In this document: positions 52,666-61,338 of the stretch, in pieces
Position numbering within the stretch: the first letter of the stretch is position 1
How the letters are laid out: each line of letters opens with the position of its first letter
Assembly (NCBI RefSeq): GCF_023100805.1
Contig: NZ_CP095855.1
Span: forward strand, 1,364,001 to 1,428,000
Direction: 5' to 3'
From: Chitinophaga filiformis
GTDB taxonomy: Bacteria > Bacteroidota > Bacteroidia > Chitinophagales > Chitinophagaceae
Length of the DNA: 64,000 bases
The notes under the pieces: model-generated
Told to the model about the DNA's origin: nothing
The model's input: the letters and a program-made list of their open reading frames with translations, nothing else
The model's database searches: none
Program-made: the position numbers and the translations under genes

Positions 52666-53109
52666 ATGGCAGCTATAACAGTAAAGATCATCAATAAATC
52701 CGCTAATCCGCTACCGGCCTATGCCACAGCAGAAGCGGCCGGGATGGACCTCAGGGCCAACCTGGAAACAGCTATCACCCTGCAGCCTCTTGAAAGGATG
52801 CTGATACCTACCGGCCTGTTCATAGAGCTGCCTACAGGGTATGAAGCTCAGATCAGGCCCCGCAGCGGTCTGGCGATCAAACAGGGTCTTACCCTGCTGA
52901 ATACCCCTGGCACTATCGATGCCGACTACAGGGGAGAGATCAAGATCATAATGATCAACCTGTCGAACGAACCGCAGGCTATTGCACCTGGTGAAAGGAT
53001 TGCCCAGATGGTAATAGCGCCTTTCGTGCAAGCCGGACTTGAAGCAGTGGAACTGCTGACAGAAACAGAACGTGGTGCCGGCGGTTTTGGCCACACCGGT
53101 AAATCTTAA
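52666..53109 (+). CDS. dut: dUTP diphosphatase
   Basis: A 147-residue enzyme that hydrolyses dUTP to dUMP and pyrophosphate, keeping uracil out of DNA. All five trimeric dUTPase motifs are present: [52 protein letters not shown] and [12 protein letters not shown]. It heads an operon with a TPR lipoprotein (three bases downstream), the DUF4292 lipoprotein and the EnvC-like protein, an arrangement often kept in Bacteroidota. The promoter suggests a leaderless transcript. Confidence 0.97.
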   Translation: MAAITVKIINKSANPLPAYATAEAAGMDLRANLETAITLQPLERMLIPTGLFIELPTGYEAQIRPRSGLAIKQGLTLLNTPGTIDADYRGEIKIIMINLSNEPQAIAPGERIAQMVIAPFVQAGLEAVELLTETERGAGGFGHTGKS

Positions 53110-53112
53110 TAA

Positions 53113-54951
53113 ATGTTCATATTCCGGAATAACAATAGGACCCTGCCTGGAAAGAATGGTCTGCCGGCTTTACACCGATTGGTAGGCCGCTTACCTCTTC
53201 TAGTGGCGGGCCTTTGTTGTCTGGTGGGAACTGCCTGTAACTCTTCCAGGCCGCTTGCCAGGCGTTCGCCCTCCCGGCAGGTATACTCCATTAAAGATTC
53301 CACTCTGCTGGAACAGCGGGCTGACAGTCTCTTCTACTCGGCCGAAAGATCTAAGATACTGGGCGATTATCGCACGGCCATCACACAATTCTCAGATTAC
53401 CTCCGCCTGAGAAGGAACAATCCTACCGCTTACTACGAACTTGCGCGTCTGTTCATCGAGGTACGTAACCCTGGTTATGCATTGGGCTTTGCCCGTAAGG
53501 CGGTGAGCCTGGACGCTTCCAATAAGTGGTTTCAGATAACACTGGCGGATGCATTCGGTGTAAACGCCCAGTTTGACAGCGCTGCAGCTGTATACGGCCG
53601 CCTCGCCACCAGATATCCTGATAATGATGAGTACCTGTACAATAAGGGTATGTTCCTCGCCAAGGCAGATAAATCTGAAGAAGCACTGGTGGTGTTTGAT
53701 TCTTTGGAAGTGAAAGTAGGTCTGATAGAGGAACTGGCCTTCCAGAAACAACGGCTTTATCTCAAGCTGAACAGAATGGAAGATGCTGCCGCCGAGGTGC
53801 ATAAGCTGATCAATCAGAATCCGGATGATGTAAGGTATTATCTCATCCTGGGAGATATTTATAACTCGAATGACCGTACTGAGGAGGCTACAGCTATTTA
53901 CAAAGAAGTGCTGCAGCGCGACCCGTCTAATCCGAGAGCGCTGATAGCGCTGTCAGGCTTTGCCAAAAAGGAAGGTAAACTTGACCAATACTGGGCTTAT
54001 CTGACCCGCGCTTTTGCCAATCCCGACTATAATATTGATGAAAAAGTAGCTTATGTCTATCCTTACCTGCAAATGCAGGGTGTGGACAGCGGTAAACTGA
54101 AAGAAGGACTGCAACTGGCGCAGCTGGTTATAGAGGCACACCCCGAAGAAGCTAAAGCTTATGCCCTGCAGGCAGATATGTACTCTCAGGCAGGTATGCT
54201 CGACAGTGCATTGGTCGATTACAACAAAGCAGTGAGCCTGGATTCCACACGTTTTACCGTGTGGTACCAGTTGATGTGGATCTACTCCCGTAAGGATGAT
54301 TCGAATAACCTGCTCAAAGTGAGCTCAATCGTGACTGAGCGGTTTCCAAAGGAATTTATGGGCCATTACTTCAAGGGGGTGGCTAACTTTTTGCTACAGA
54401 ATTATCCGGCATCTATAGATGCCTTGAATATTGCATTACAGACAGGGAATGGTAACGGGGACAAGAATACACGGGCAGATGTTTACTCCCTGCTGGGCGA
54501 TGCTTATCACGCAACCGGTCAGCATCAGCTATCGGACAGCAGTTATGACCGGGCGCTGGCACTAAAGCCGGATGATGCACTGGTACTGAACAACTTCAGT
54601 TACTATCTCTCGCTTCGCGGAGAGCAGCTGAGCAAGGCAGAGAGTATGTCTAAACGTTCTTTGGAACTGGAACCGGGAAGTACCAATTTTATGGATACAT
54701 ACGCCTGGATCCTGTTTCGCATGGCCCGTTATGAGCAGGCCAGGGAATGGATGGAAAAAGCCCTGCAGTCACAGGAAGCGCGCGAGAACCCTAATATGCT
54801 TGAGCACTATGGAGATATACTGTTTAACCTCCATGAAGTAGACAAAGCCCTGGAATATTGGCAATTGGCCAAGCAAAAAGGAGCTAATTCAGTGGGATTA
54901 GCCCGTAAAATTGCAGAAAAACGGTATATACTTGCAACCGAAAGGGAATAG
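53113..54951 (+). CDS. Tetratricopeptide-repeat lipoprotein
   Basis: A 612-residue exported TPR protein. After the N-terminal basic stretch, a hydrophobic core ends in the lipobox VGTAC (near residue 36), so it is likely membrane-anchored. TPR units follow through most of the length: DYRTAITQFSDYLRLRRNNP, PTAYYELARLFIEVRNPGYA, GYALGFARKAVSLDASNKWF, and near the end DALVLNNFSYYLSLRGEQLS and NFMDTYAWILFRMARYEQAR. TPRs bind partner proteins; the last pattern is typical of envelope-biogenesis TPR proteins in this phylum. Its place between dut and genes for a DUF4292 lipoprotein and an EnvC-like activator hints at a role in the cell envelope. Confidence 0.9.
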   Translation: MFIFRNNNRTLPGKNGLPALHRLVGRLPLLVAGLCCLVGTACNSSRPLARRSPSRQVYSIKDSTLLEQRADSLFYSAERSKILGDYRTAITQFSDYLRLRRNNPTAYYELARLFIEVRNPGYALGFARKAVSLDASNKWFQITLADAFGVNAQFDSAAAVYGRLATRYPDNDEYLYNKGMFLAKADKSEEALVVFDSLEVKVGLIEELAFQKQRLYLKLNRMEDAAAEVHKLINQNPDDVRYYLILGDIYNSNDRTEEATAIYKEVLQRDPSNPRALIALSGFAKKEGKLDQYWAYLTRAFANPDYNIDEKVAYVYPYLQMQGVDSGKLKEGLQLAQLVIEAHPEEAKAYALQADMYSQAGMLDSALVDYNKAVSLDSTRFTVWYQLMWIYSRKDDSNNLLKVSSIVTERFPKEFMGHYFKGVANFLLQNYPASIDALNIALQTGNGNGDKNTRADVYSLLGDAYHATGQHQLSDSSYDRALALKPDDALVLNNFSYYLSLRGEQLSKAESMSKRSLELEPGSTNFMDTYAWILFRMARYEQAREWMEKALQSQEARENPNMLEHYGDILFNLHEVDKALEYWQLAKQKGANSVGLARKIAEKRYILATERE

Positions 54952-54997
54952 CAACGCTTCCCCGGGGAAATGGGAATGTATTGAATTAAAGATCATG

Positions 54998-55831
54998 ATG
55001 AAGCAAACATTAGCACTGATAGTATTAGGTATTGTAAGCACGGGACTCTTTTCATGCAGGCATAGCCGACAGATTGCAGGTACTTCTTTTCCTGTAACAG
55101 ATACTACCCAGCACAATATTATTACAAAAACAGATAGTGCATCAGTTGCAGCCGCAAGCACTTACAATAAAGAACTGCTCTCAAAACTGCGCAGTAACCA
55201 TATATCGTTTAACACTTTCTCCGCTAAATTAAAGATCGACTTCGAGACAGAATCCAAACAGATGTCAGGCATCAATGCAAACATGCGGATGCAAAAAGAC
55301 AGTTTCATCTGGATCTCCGTATCAGCGCCTATTATCGGAGAAGTAGCACGGGCTATTATTACACCAGATAGCCTGAAGGCAATCGACAAGTTCCATAAAA
55401 TAGCCTATCTCAGGGACCTTAAAAATGCACAGGATGTCCTGAATATTCCGTTCGATTTCAAAACATTACAGGACCTCCTCATCGGCAACCCTATCTACCT
55501 GACGGACTCTGTTTATCAGGTAGTTAAGACGCCGGCAGTGATCTCTTTTACCTGCGACAGCACAATATTTACCAGTCTGTTCAACGTTTTTGCAGATGAT
55601 TATATCCTGCAGCAAAGCAAGGTGATGGATAAAGACAGTACACGCAGGCGTTCGGTTGAACTTACATATGGTGAGTACAAGTCGCTGGATAAGATTAAAT
55701 TTGCTACCCGCCGCAGGGTTTTTGTGGAAGAAAAAAGTTACACGAAGATCAACATGGATTTTAACAAAATAGATTTTGATCAGCCAGTGAGCTTTCCGTT
55801 CACAATTCCTTCAGGGTATTCGAGGGAGTAG
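54998..55831 (+). CDS. DUF4292 family lipoprotein
   Basis: A 277-residue lipoprotein. The leader LALIVLGIVSTGLF ends at the lipobox Cys in FSCRH. The body shows the DUF4292 pattern: ISFNTFSAKLKIDFETESKQ near residue 65, MRMQKDSFIWISVSAPIIGE near 90, RAIITPDSLKAIDKFHK near 115, and late beta strands such as SYTKINMDFNKIDFDQPVSF. The fold appears LolA/LolB-like (a half barrel that binds lipid), which suggests handling of lipoproteins or lipids, an inference. Start at 54998 (or 54995); the longer frame overlaps the TPR gene and is not supported. Third gene of the dut operon. Confidence 0.85.
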   Translation: MKQTLALIVLGIVSTGLFSCRHSRQIAGTSFPVTDTTQHNIITKTDSASVAAASTYNKELLSKLRSNHISFNTFSAKLKIDFETESKQMSGINANMRMQKDSFIWISVSAPIIGEVARAIITPDSLKAIDKFHKIAYLRDLKNAQDVLNIPFDFKTLQDLLIGNPIYLTDSVYQVVKTPAVISFTCDSTIFTSLFNVFADDYILQQSKVMDKDSTRRRSVELTYGEYKSLDKIKFATRRRVFVEEKSYTKINMDFNKIDFDQPVSFPFTIPSGYSRE

Positions 55832-55894
55832 GGGTGCGCCGGAATGTATCTGAAATTTGTAAATTGCTATTTTGCAGCTATCTTTAAAACCATC

Positions 55895-57343
55895 ATGCTG
55901 AATCTGAAGAAGTTTTTCCCGTTTATAATAATCTTAGGTTTACTACCGGCCTTGCTGCATGCACAGGCTCCCCAACTGTCGCGGGAAGAATTGGAGCATA
56001 GAAAGAGAGAGTTGCAGCGTGAGATCGACGAGGCCAACGAAGCACTCAAAACTACCAAGAGATCAACAAAGGAGAGCCTGAGCCAACTGCGGGCGTTACG
56101 TGAAAAGATTTCGCTGCGTACCCGTCTTATCAACAATATTAACGAAGAGATCAACTTCATCAACGGTGACATCAATGCTGCTTACAGGGACATTAAGACC
56201 CTGGAGAAAGATCTTGATACCCTGAAGTCACAATATGCCCAGCTGGTCGTATATGCTTATAAGAACCGCAGTACCTACGATATGCTGAATTTTATTTTTT
56301 CTGCGGAGTCTTTCAATGATGCAGTTAAAAGGTATCAATACCTTAAGCAATACCGTGATTACCGTCGGCGGCAGGCAGACAACATTGTTGAAACGCGTGT
56401 GCTGTTGAGCAAGAAAATTGAAAGCCTGCAGGAACAAAAGGAGAAGCGGTCGGGTACATTAAAGGTAGAACAGGAACAACGGAATATCCTGGAGGTGGAC
56501 AAGAAGGAGAAAGACAAAGTGTTGTCCAACCTGAAAGGACGTGAAAAAGAGCTGCTGGCAGATATCAATAAGAACAAAAAGGATGCACAGAAAGTACAGG
56601 CAGCCATCCAGGCGGTAATACGCCGTGAGATCGAAATGGCACGCCGGCAGGCGGAAGAGGAAGCGGCGGCTAAACGTAAAGCTGCTGCTGAAGAGAAACG
56701 GAGGCGTGACGAGGCTGCAAAGAAGGCCGCTGCCCTTGCTGCTGCTAATGCCGCTGCTGCAAACGCGGCCAAGAATAATAACAACAATGCTGTAGCTGAA
56801 AATAAACCGGAAACGAAACCGACAGAACCTGCACCGGCTCCCAAACCGCCGGCGCCTGCACCGGAAGCGGAAAAACCAGTACGTACAGAGAACGTGCTGG
56901 AAGCAACGCCCGAAGCACTGGCATTATCAGAAAGTTTTGAGAACAACCGTGGTAAACTGCCATGGCCGGTGAGCTCCGGTCATATTATTGGCCACTTCGG
57001 TCGCCAGCAGCACGCTGTCATCGACCGTATTACCGTGGAGAATGATGGTGTGATCATCGGTACCAGCCGTGGAGCAGCTGTCAGAGCTATATTCCAGGGA
57101 GAGGTGAGGACGGTAGCTGTTATTCCGGGAGGTGGTTCGTTGGTGATCATCCGGCACGGCCAGTATTTTACTAACTACGCGCGCCTGCAGACAGTAAGTG
57201 TAAGAACGGGCGACAGGGTGAGCACAGGCCAGTTGATCGGTACCGCAGGTACAAATGAACTGGAAAACCTGGGTGAAGTAGAGCTGCAGATCTATAAAGG
57301 AATACAGAAACAGAATCCCGAATTCTGGATCAGGAAGAAATAA
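55895..57343 (+). CDS. Murein hydrolase activator, EnvC-like
   Basis: A 482-residue exported protein. Signal peptide FFPFIIILGLLPALLHAQ, then a long coiled coil (residues about 28-260) containing SREELEHRKRELQREIDEAN and LKSQYAQLVVYAYKNRSTYD, an Ala/Lys-rich and Asn-rich hinge (residues 260-320), a Pro/Ala/Glu-rich linker and a C-terminal LytM domain (residues 365-482). The LytM zinc site is broken: the HxxxD motif reads HFGRQQH, the YxH motif reads NYARLQ, and HxH is replaced by VELQIYK. So it should be a non-enzymatic activator of cell-wall amidases at the division site, as E. coli EnvC is. Last gene of the dut operon, ending in a terminator shared with bshA. Confidence 0.88.
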   Translation: MLNLKKFFPFIIILGLLPALLHAQAPQLSREELEHRKRELQREIDEANEALKTTKRSTKESLSQLRALREKISLRTRLINNINEEINFINGDINAAYRDIKTLEKDLDTLKSQYAQLVVYAYKNRSTYDMLNFIFSAESFNDAVKRYQYLKQYRDYRRRQADNIVETRVLLSKKIESLQEQKEKRSGTLKVEQEQRNILEVDKKEKDKVLSNLKGREKELLADINKNKKDAQKVQAAIQAVIRREIEMARRQAEEEAAAKRKAAAEEKRRRDEAAKKAAALAAANAAAANAAKNNNNNAVAENKPETKPTEPAPAPKPPAPAPEAEKPVRTENVLEATPEALALSESFENNRGKLPWPVSSGHIIGHFGRQQHAVIDRITVENDGVIIGTSRGAAVRAIFQGEVRTVAVIPGGGSLVIIRHGQYFTNYARLQTVSVRTGDRVSTGQLIGTAGTNELENLGEVELQIYKGIQKQNPEFWIRKK

Positions 57344-57360
57344 CTGAAGAAGCTATAAAG

Positions 57361-57397
57361 AAAAAAGCTGTCAGCCTCTGGCTGACAGCTTTTTTTA
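57361..57397. terminator. Bidirectional terminator between envC-like gene and bshA
   Basis: AAAAAAGCTGTCAGCC/GGCTGACAGCTTTTTTT arms with a three-base core. Confidence 0.92.
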
Positions 57398-57403
57398 TGA
57401 AAA

Positions 57404-58555
57404 TTACTTATCTATCGATGCTAATGACCTGTTCATCACTTCCTCGTACAGGGCCTCATATTGTGGGATGATATTGTTAATATGGAAACGTTGGGCCTGT
57501 TCCAGCGCTCCCTTACGCATGGTTGCCAGCAGCTGCTCATCCAGCAACAGCCGGGTAGCATGCTCCGCCATACTGTCTACATCGCCGACAGGGCTCAGGT
57601 AACCGGTCTTTCCGTGAATGTTCACCTCCGGCAAGCCACCGGCATTGGAGGATATCACCGGCACTTCCGCAGCCATGGCTTCCAGGGCAGCCAGACCAAA
57701 GCTTTCATAATCCGACGGCAGCACAAACAGATCTGCAATAGACATCACGTCTTCCAGCTGTTCCTGCTTACCTACAAAGCGGATATCCCCGCAGAGATGC
57801 ATGTCCCGGCACATCGCTTCAATAGCTGGCCTGTCAGGACCATCGCCGACCAGCAGCAGCTTAACGGGTACTTTTTCTCTAACCTTCTGGAAGATCTTCA
57901 CTACATCGGGGACACGTTTTACCTTACGGAAATTTGATACGTGCAGCAGGATCTTTTCTCCGTTGGGTGCAATAGCATTCCTGAAATGGAGTAACTCTTT
58001 TTCGCGGCGTTTGAAACGCTCTGTATCTACAAAATTGTAGATGACCTCGATGTCTTTTTCGATTTGAAAAGACTTGTATGTTTCTTCCCGGAGATTATTG
58101 GATACTGCGGTAATAGCGTCCGACTCATTGATAGAGAAGGTCACCACCGGTGCATAGGTCTTATCCTTCCCTACCAGGGTAATGTCTGTACCATGGAGGG
58201 TTGTGATAAATGGAACGGTCCTGCCTTGTTTGCTCACGATTTGTTTTGCCAGGTAGGCAGTGGAGGCATGCGGAATGGCATAGTGTACGTGCAGCAGGTC
58301 TAACTGCTGGTTAAGTATAACATCCACCATGGTGCTGCTCAGGGCAGATTCATAAGGTGGAAAATCGAAAAGTGGGTAAGTAGGAACCTGCACTTCATGA
58401 TAATATATGTTGGCATGAAAGGCATTCAGTCGCACGGGTTGCTGGTAAGTAATAAAATGGACCATGTGCCCTTTATCTGCCAGCGCCTTACCCAATTCCG
58501 TTGCCAGTACGCCGCTACCCCCATAAGTCGGGTAACATACTATTCCAATTCGCAT
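57404..58555 (-). CDS. bshA: N-acetylglucosaminyl L-malate synthase (bacillithiol biosynthesis)
   Basis: A 383-residue GT-B glycosyltransferase that joins UDP-N-acetylglucosamine to L-malate, the first step of bacillithiol synthesis. Family features are CYPTYGGSGVLATELGKALA at the N-terminus, LLHVHYAIPHASTAYLAKQI near residue 95, ITTLHGTDITLVGKD near residue 125 and the donor-binding FVLPSDYESFGLAALEAMAA (with EAM) and VPVISSNAGGLPEVNIHGKT near residue 285. Bacillithiol replaces glutathione in many Bacteroidota and Firmicutes. A candidate promoter, TAATTTTG, lies about 107 bases upstream, beyond a degenerate tandem repeat. Confidence 0.93.
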   Translation of the reverse strand: MRIGIVCYPTYGGSGVLATELGKALADKGHMVHFITYQQPVRLNAFHANIYYHEVQVPTYPLFDFPPYESALSSTMVDVILNQQLDLLHVHYAIPHASTAYLAKQIVSKQGRTVPFITTLHGTDITLVGKDKTYAPVVTFSINESDAITAVSNNLREETYKSFQIEKDIEVIYNFVDTERFKRREKELLHFRNAIAPNGEKILLHVSNFRKVKRVPDVVKIFQKVREKVPVKLLLVGDGPDRPAIEAMCRDMHLCGDIRFVGKQEQLEDVMSIADLFVLPSDYESFGLAALEAMAAEVPVISSNAGGLPEVNIHGKTGYLSPVGDVDSMAEHATRLLLDEQLLATMRKGALEQAQRFHINNIIPQYEALYEEVMNRSLASIDK

Positions 58556-58581
58556 GTGTTGTTGTTTAAAACTTTATAGCC

Positions 58582-58639
58582 AACGCGCTTAGTGCCGAAC
58601 GTTTAGCACAGAATGCAGAACGCTTCACGCAGAACACAG
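58582..58639. repeat. Degenerate tandem repeat in the bshA leader
   Basis: Five imperfect units beginning AACGCGCTTAGTGCCG, AACGTTTAGCACAG, AATGCAG, AACGCTTCACGCAG, AACACAG. Full units share AACG-TTnnnGCnG. The array lies between the bshA start codon and its candidate promoter. Confidence 0.5.
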
Positions 58640-58661
58640 TTTTTTACGTTAATACAGAGTA

Positions 58662-58669
58662 CAAAATTA
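58662..58669 (-). promoter_or_regulatory. Candidate -7 element for bshA
   Basis: TAATTTTG on the minus strand, about 107 bases upstream of the bshA start. Confidence 0.35.
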
Positions 58670-58803
58670 TAACATTTTAGCCTGACATTCCCGGTAAATG
58701 GTATTAGCGGCATGTTAAGGCTGTCATGTAAAATATATGTATGATAAACCCATTTGAATAACAATGTTATTTAATTAGTTTTAGTGCCAAAATCGACGTG
58801 TTT

Positions 58804-60180
58804 ATGAGAAATTACCTGCTGCCTGCGCTGTTGGCCGTTACCGTACCGGTATGTGCACAACAGCAGGAGAACGACTCCCTGGTTTTAAGACAACTGGCTA
58901 CCGAAGTCCTGACACATAGTAAGGCATATTCTAATCTGAGGGATCTTACCCAGCAGGTAGGAGGCCGCCTTGCCGGTTCTCCACAAATGGTGAAAGCTGA
59001 GAAATGGGGAGAACAGGTATTAAAAGACGCCGGTGCAGACACTGTTTATATGCAGGCCTGCCAGGTGCCCCATTGGGTAAGAGGCGCGAAGGAAGAGGTG
59101 CGCATCATCTCCCGTCGCCGTGACTTTATTCCGCCTTTAAATGTCCTGGCGCTGGGAAATTCAGTAGGTAGCGGCCCTACAGGGATCACCGCTCCTGTAC
59201 TGGAAGTATCTTCTTTTGATGATCTGGAAGCTAAAAAAGACCAGGTAAAAGGAAAGATCGTGTTTTATAACTACGCTTTCAGGCCCGAATTTATCCGCAC
59301 TTTCGAGTCTTACGGCGATGCAGTAAGATATCGTGGACAAGGCGCCAGCAGGGCTGCTAAATATGGAGCACTGGCTGTGGTGGTACGGTCTATGACCCAT
59401 GGCGCTAACAATTTGCCGCATACCGGCGCCATGCATTATAATGACTCTTTTCCTAAAATTCCGGCAGTAGCTATTGGCCTGGAAGATGCCGACCTGCTGA
59501 GCAACCGGCTAAAAGGCGAGTCAGACATGAAGCTGTACCTGAAAACCAATTGTAAAATGCTGCCTGATACCACCGGGCACAACGTGATCGGTGAGATCAG
59601 GGGTACGGAATTCCCGGACCAGATCATCACTGTGGGTGGGCATCTGGATTCCTGGGACGTCAACCAGGGCGCACATGATGATGGCACCGGCTGTGTACAG
59701 TCAGTGGAATTGCTGCGGGCTTTTAAGGCCGCTGGCATTAAGCCCAAGCGTACCATCCGGATCGTGTTGTTTGCCAATGAAGAGAATGGTACCCGCGGAG
59801 GCAAGAAATACGCCGCAGAGGCGAAAGCGAAAGGAGAGCACCATATATTCGCATTGGAAAGCGATGCGGGTGGTTTTACCCCCCGTGGCTTTTCATTCAC
59901 CATGCCGGCAGAGAAACAGGCTAAGATCATCTCCTGGGCGCCTTTATTCAGGCCCTATGATGTATATGACTTCACAGCTGCAGGCGGAGGCGTGGATGTA
60001 GGAGAACTGTATGAGGCGATAGGTACCCCAATGGGCGAACTAATGCCGGACTCCCAGCGTTATTTTGATCTGCACCATGCTGCCAACGATACTTTTGAAG
60101 CAGTGAACAAAAGAGAGCTGGAACTGGGCGCTTTCAGTATGGCGGGGTTGATCTATCTGATCGATAAATACGGACTTTAA
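58804..60180 (+). CDS. Exported M28 family metallopeptidase
   Basis: A 458-residue secreted zinc aminopeptidase or carboxypeptidase. Signal peptide YLLPALLAVTVPVCAQQQ (residues 3-20). The propeptide-like region contains AYSNLRDLTQQVGGRLAGSP. A PA-type insert lies at about residues 125-220 (VKGKIVFYNYAF; KYGALAVVVRSMTHGANNLP). The dinuclear zinc site of M28 is complete: VGGHLDSWDVNQGAHDDGTG (His and Asp), FANEENGTRGGK (Glu), ALESDAGGF (Asp) and DLHHAANDTF (His). It resembles carboxypeptidase Q/M28B relatives. The start is the ATG at 58804; a GTG six bases upstream is an alternative. Confidence 0.9.
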   Translation: MRNYLLPALLAVTVPVCAQQQENDSLVLRQLATEVLTHSKAYSNLRDLTQQVGGRLAGSPQMVKAEKWGEQVLKDAGADTVYMQACQVPHWVRGAKEEVRIISRRRDFIPPLNVLALGNSVGSGPTGITAPVLEVSSFDDLEAKKDQVKGKIVFYNYAFRPEFIRTFESYGDAVRYRGQGASRAAKYGALAVVVRSMTHGANNLPHTGAMHYNDSFPKIPAVAIGLEDADLLSNRLKGESDMKLYLKTNCKMLPDTTGHNVIGEIRGTEFPDQIITVGGHLDSWDVNQGAHDDGTGCVQSVELLRAFKAAGIKPKRTIRIVLFANEENGTRGGKKYAAEAKAKGEHHIFALESDAGGFTPRGFSFTMPAEKQAKIISWAPLFRPYDVYDFTAAGGGVDVGELYEAIGTPMGELMPDSQRYFDLHHAANDTFEAVNKRELELGAFSMAGLIYLIDKYGL

Positions 60181-60205
60181 TCCTTACCTGTATCAAATAA
60201 ACAAT

Positions 60206-60583
60206 ATGCGCAAATTCCTTTTTATGGTGGTGGGTGGCGTACTTGTGGTGTTGATCCTTATTTTCATGTACCGGTTCTATTTCGTGTTTGGGCGCGGGGT
60301 GAAGGCCGGGGAACTGAATTACTTTGTAGAGAAGGGATATGTCTTCAAGACATTTGAAGGCCGCCTTATCCAGAGCGGCTACCGCTCTAAACAGCCAGGT
60401 GCGCTGCAGTCAAATGAATTCCAGTTCTCTGTGACAGATAAACGCGTTGCCGAGCGCCTCATGACCTGCAGTGGAAAGTTTGTAGAGCTGCACTACAAGG
60501 AATACCTGGGCGTACTTCCCTGGCGCGGGGTCAGTAACTTTGTTGTGGACAGTGTAATTACAGTGAAGGATGTAGCGTATTAA
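60206..60583 (+). CDS. Small membrane-anchored protein of unknown function
   Basis: A 125-residue protein with one N-terminal membrane helix (FMVVGGVLVVLILIFMYRFY, residues 6-25) and a soluble domain of about 95 residues: GVKAGELNYFVEKGYVFKTF, EGRLIQSGYRSKQPG, EFQFSVTDKRVAERLM and GKFVELHYKEYLGVLPWRGV. Similar proteins are common in Bacteroidota and are sometimes mislabelled 6-phosphogluconate dehydrogenase; no such motif is present. The beta-rich soluble part probably faces the periplasm. It starts 25 bases after the M28 gene and may share its transcript; a bidirectional terminator follows. Confidence 0.75.
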   Translation: MRKFLFMVVGGVLVVLILIFMYRFYFVFGRGVKAGELNYFVEKGYVFKTFEGRLIQSGYRSKQPGALQSNEFQFSVTDKRVAERLMTCSGKFVELHYKEYLGVLPWRGVSNFVVDSVITVKDVAY

Positions 60584-60591
60584 CAGAAAGC

Positions 60592-60633
60592 AGATCAGGA
60601 ATGAATACCAGCTGGTTCATTCCTGATCTTTTA
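60592..60633. terminator. Bidirectional terminator
   Basis: Perfect 14-base arms AGATCAGGAATGAA/TTCATTCCTGATCT with a ten-base loop, between the small membrane protein gene (plus) and the methyltransferase gene (minus). Confidence 0.85.
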
Positions 60634-61338
60634 TTGCGCCAGCAGTAAAAATATAGCTGGCTTCTTATGCAGCTCCGGCAGCTGTTGTTTCCATGCCTTT
60701 ACCGATTTTGTACGGATGAATTCTTCAGGTCCGGTAATATCTGCAGCCACGCACACCTGCGTGGTGTCTTTACAGTTATCCAGTATATCTTTCAACAGCT
60801 GATTATTACGGTAAGGCGTTTCTATGAAAAGCTGGGTCTGTTGTTTCTTTTGTGATTGCATTTCCAGGTCACGTATCGCCTTTATCCTTTCCGGTGGTTT
60901 TACCGGCAGGTAGCCCACAAACTGAAAGTTTTGTCCATTCATGCCTGAAGCCATCAGTGCCAGCAGCATTGAGTTGGGCCCCACCATAGGTATCACCTGT
61001 GCATTAATGGCATGGGCCACCTGTACAACGAGATGCCCCGGATCGGCAATAGCAGGACAGCCCGCTTCACTGATCACGCCAATATCTTTTCCGGAAAGTA
61101 ATATCTGTTTAGCCAATGCCGTATCCGGCGGATGGTTTTCATGCATTAGCAGTAGTTGCAGGGCATCTATGTTGATGCTTTTATCCAGCGCTTTCAGGTA
61201 GCGCCTGGCAGTACGTTCATTCTCCACAAAGAATACGCTGATCTGCTGTACCACAGGCGTGATGTAAGCCGGAATAGTATGGAGTGTATCCGGGCTGAGT
61301 ACGGTCGGGATCAGGTATACTTTACCAGCTTGCGCCAT
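60631..61338 (-). CDS. RsmI-like SAM-dependent methyltransferase
   Basis: A 235-residue tetrapyrrole-methylase-fold protein of the RsmI type (16S rRNA 2'-O-ribose methylation of C1402 in characterised members). The SAM-binding loop reads GVISEAGCPAIADPGHLVVQ (near residue 87), VIPMVGPNSMLLALMASGMN follows, and TQLFIETPYRNNQLLKDIL is typical. The N-terminus KVYLIPTVLSPDTLHTIPAY differs from canonical RsmI (PTPIGNL), and the protein is shorter than the usual 280, so it may be a paralogue with another substrate. It overlaps the EI24 gene by 17 bases, so translation is probably coupled. Confidence 0.82.
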   Translation of the reverse strand: MAQAGKVYLIPTVLSPDTLHTIPAYITPVVQQISVFFVENERTARRYLKALDKSINIDALQLLLMHENHPPDTALAKQILLSGKDIGVISEAGCPAIADPGHLVVQVAHAINAQVIPMVGPNSMLLALMASGMNGQNFQFVGYLPVKPPERIKAIRDLEMQSQKKQQTQLFIETPYRNNQLLKDILDNCKDTTQVCVAADITGPEEFIRTKSVKAWKQQLPELHKKPAIFLLLAQ

